In this document: positions 62,548-64,000 of the stretch, piece by piece
Layout of the letters: every line of letters begins with the position of its first letter
Position numbering within the stretch: position 1 is the first letter of the stretch
Origin: Paramecium octaurelia
Lineage: Eukaryota > Ciliophora > Oligohymenophorea > Peniculida > Parameciidae
DNA: 64,000 nt
Direction: 5' to 3'
NCBI GenBank assembly: GCA_905182995.1
Contig: CAJJDP010000045.1
Location: 191,483 to 255,482, forward strand
The notes under the pieces: generated by a model
What the model was told of the DNA's origin: nothing
The model's database searches: none
The model's input: the letters and a program-made list of their open reading frames with translations, nothing else
Made by a program: the position numbers and the translations under genes

Positions 62548-63259
62548 TCAGAAATTGAATTGTAACCCAATTTTAATGAATTCAAAACTTTATTCCTCTT
62601 TAATGTCACGTTGATCAATTAAATAAAATCTTTACACATTGATTGCGCTCTAGATCTATTCGAAATAATAATTTATTTATACAGTTGATTTAAATCTAAT
62701 TATTCAATTAGACTCACTTATCTGATTGCATCATTTAGGCAATATATTTTTCTAATAAATCATTTAAACTATTGTGTGGTATATTCAAAAATATCAAAGA
62801 TCGATAATTTCCCAATCCTTTTGTCACCACATTTATATGATCTTAAGATGACATTATATTGATGATAAAGATAAACTCAGCTTTTGCATGCCTTAAATAA
62901 TGGAATCTTGTATTATTAAACTCCTTTATTGTTTTTCTAATTAATAGCTAACTTTATTTAGACTTCAGCAACTTTCTAATCTTATCTAAACACACATAAT
63001 ATAATTCAGTCTATTGAATTAAAGCACCATTGTTTCTTAATTTTAATATATGCAATGTTCTCATAACTTATACAATCATTGCTTTAATAATTCTTATTGA
63101 TAATTAATTTTCTATTATTTAATAACTTAATTCTAAGTTTACATTAAGGGTGCTTCAAACCAGTGGTTTCTATACATTTTACTAATGAAATTCAATCATT
63201 TTCTCTAACACTTCCATCTTTAACAGATATTTCATTTTTGGACCCAAGGATTTATTCAT
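62548..63259 (-). CDS. unknown protein, 219 aa
   Basis: Start ATG at 63259 (MNKSLGPKMKYLLKMEVLEK). Introns at 63153-63182 (30 nt, containing an in-frame TGA) and 62696-62717 (22 nt) give 220 codons including stop, an exact multiple of three. The text is mostly helical (SIRIIKAMIVQVMRTLHILK, ELYYVCLDKIRKLLKSK) with a beta-like end (DQRDIKEEQSFEFIKIGLQF). No signal peptide or membrane helix. No family recognised. Its ATG lies 36 bp from the divergent gene at 63296. Confidence 0.6.
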
Positions 63260-63295
63260 TTATATAATTATATTATAATAATTATTTATTAGAAA
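63260..63295. promoter_or_regulatory. 36-bp divergent spacer between start codons
   Basis: A very short A/T-only-like spacer between two divergent genes; the third example in this window of start codons less than 40 bp apart. Confidence 0.45.
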
Positions 63296-64000
63296 ATGAA
63301 TGAATAAGAGAAATTTGAATCACCTATTACAAAGAAAATTTCTGAAGATGAAATGATTAAGGAGAAAGAAGTTCTTTAAGCTATATTAATTTTAAACTTC
63401 TTAATGTATGAATACTTGCATAGTTTAGACTTTAATATAATAAAATAAACAGGAAAACAATGTAATAGTTCTATTCAAAGCATTGATAACTATTTTCTAA
63501 GATTCTGAAAATTGGATTCCAAAAATATTAAAGATTGGTCAACCATTTAAAGAAAAATTGGACACACATCAAAATTCATCCAAATGTTATAAAATTTTCA
63601 AAATATTACATTACAGAGTGCAAAATTTTAAAAACTTAAGCTTTTTTTATTAGATGTGAACACTTAAAAATTATCTGAAAGAGCAAACAATTTATTAAAA
63701 ATTGTCAAGTCGCTTCTTCAATATTATAGCAATCCCTTCGATTAGTCTGATTATGATGACTCTTAATTAACTTATTAATTTTAAAATGAACCTCCTTTAA
63801 GTCCCATTAAAACTTCTTGTATTATGGAATAAGATTCGGAAATCATAATGCTAGAATTAATAAAGATAGAATAATTTAGTACAATCCCAATTGAGATTAA
63901 ATAATCATGTTAAATAAATCAAATAAGGTCATGGAGTCCAACTATAGCATCTTCGTGGAGCAAGACCAGAACCATTTAGTCATGTTAGCATCATAGATTG
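63296..64000 (+). CDS. unknown protein, runs off window
   Basis: ATG at 63296 (MNEQEKFESPITKKISEDEM). The frame is restored by a candidate 19-nt intron at about 63460-63478 and a 23-nt intron at about 63617-63639, and stays open to the window end. Later text includes LFLLDVNTQKLSERANNLLK and a Ser/Pro-rich stretch (NEPPLSPIKTSCIMEQDSEI). No domain recognised. The 19-nt intron is at the lower limit of what is seen in this genome, so that junction is uncertain. Confidence 0.5.

Noticed and set aside
1-64000. Reading TAA and TAG as stops, which would make nearly all genes look like fragments or pseudogenes
   Set aside because: Conserved families (HSP90, MutS, CFAP69, FolD, CCDC47, sorting nexin) run through TAA/TAG at Gln-compatible positions and end only at TGA, as in the ciliate code.

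Overview
The window is macronuclear DNA from a ciliate, almost certainly Paramecium (aurelia-like). TAA and TAG read as glutamine throughout and TGA is the only stop. Introns are about 19-30 nt with GT...AG ends. The DNA is very AT-rich and the genes are tightly packed. Two gene families typical of Paramecium are present: a giant cysteine-rich surface antigen and a trichocyst matrix protein. With this code and these introns removed, most gene models come out as exact multiples of three, which is an internal check on them.

Layout. 1-1,700 (-): 5' part of a predicted beta-propeller protein. 1,748-13,360 (-): intron-less surface antigen of 3,870 aa. 13,745-14,990 (+): trichocyst matrix protein. 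15,412-16,425 (-): FolD-type methylene-THF dehydrogenase/cyclohydrolase. 16,575-17,218 (+): Aurora-like kinase, cut by a gap at 17,219. 17,274-17,888 (-): RPA1 DBD-C-only protein. 17,911-18,961 (+): unknown protein. 18,958-21,153 (+): TRAP1-type HSP90. 21,235-24,619 (-): MSH6-like MutS. 24,821-27,488 (+): CFAP69. 27,589-27,834 (-): possible small N-myristoylated protein. From 28 to 45 kb gene density falls. That stretch holds an intact 735-aa secreted protein (31,933-34,187, -) and two large decayed genes for cysteine-rich receptor-like membrane proteins, diverging from about 38.55 kb. Then come a Gln-rich protein with an IFI6/IFI27-like hydrophobic domain (+), a small Cys-rich protein (-), a PX-domain sorting nexin (50,516-52,250, -) and a coiled-coil protein (+). 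The right end has CCDC47 (-, with an in-frame TGA), an SLC30A9/ZnT9-like protein (+), an ORF with two in-frame TGAs (+), an unknown protein (-) and a partial gene running off the end (+).

Assembly warning. At six single-N joints (36,395; 40,160; 45,220; 47,382; 54,043; 56,239) the last 1.4-2.0 kb before the N is repeated directly after it, ending exactly at the N. These look like unmerged contig overlaps, not biological duplications. Genes there appear two or three times, and about 9.7 kb of the window is redundant. The N at 17,219 has no such overlap and is a real gap.

The genes do not form one pathway. Themes are the cell surface and secretory system (surface antigen, trichocyst protein, secreted protein, sorting nexin, CCDC47), cilia (CFAP69), DNA maintenance (MSH6-like, RPA-like) and mitochondria (TRAP1, ZnT9-like, possibly FolD). 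I found no tRNA, rRNA, CRISPR, transposase or telomeric repeat.
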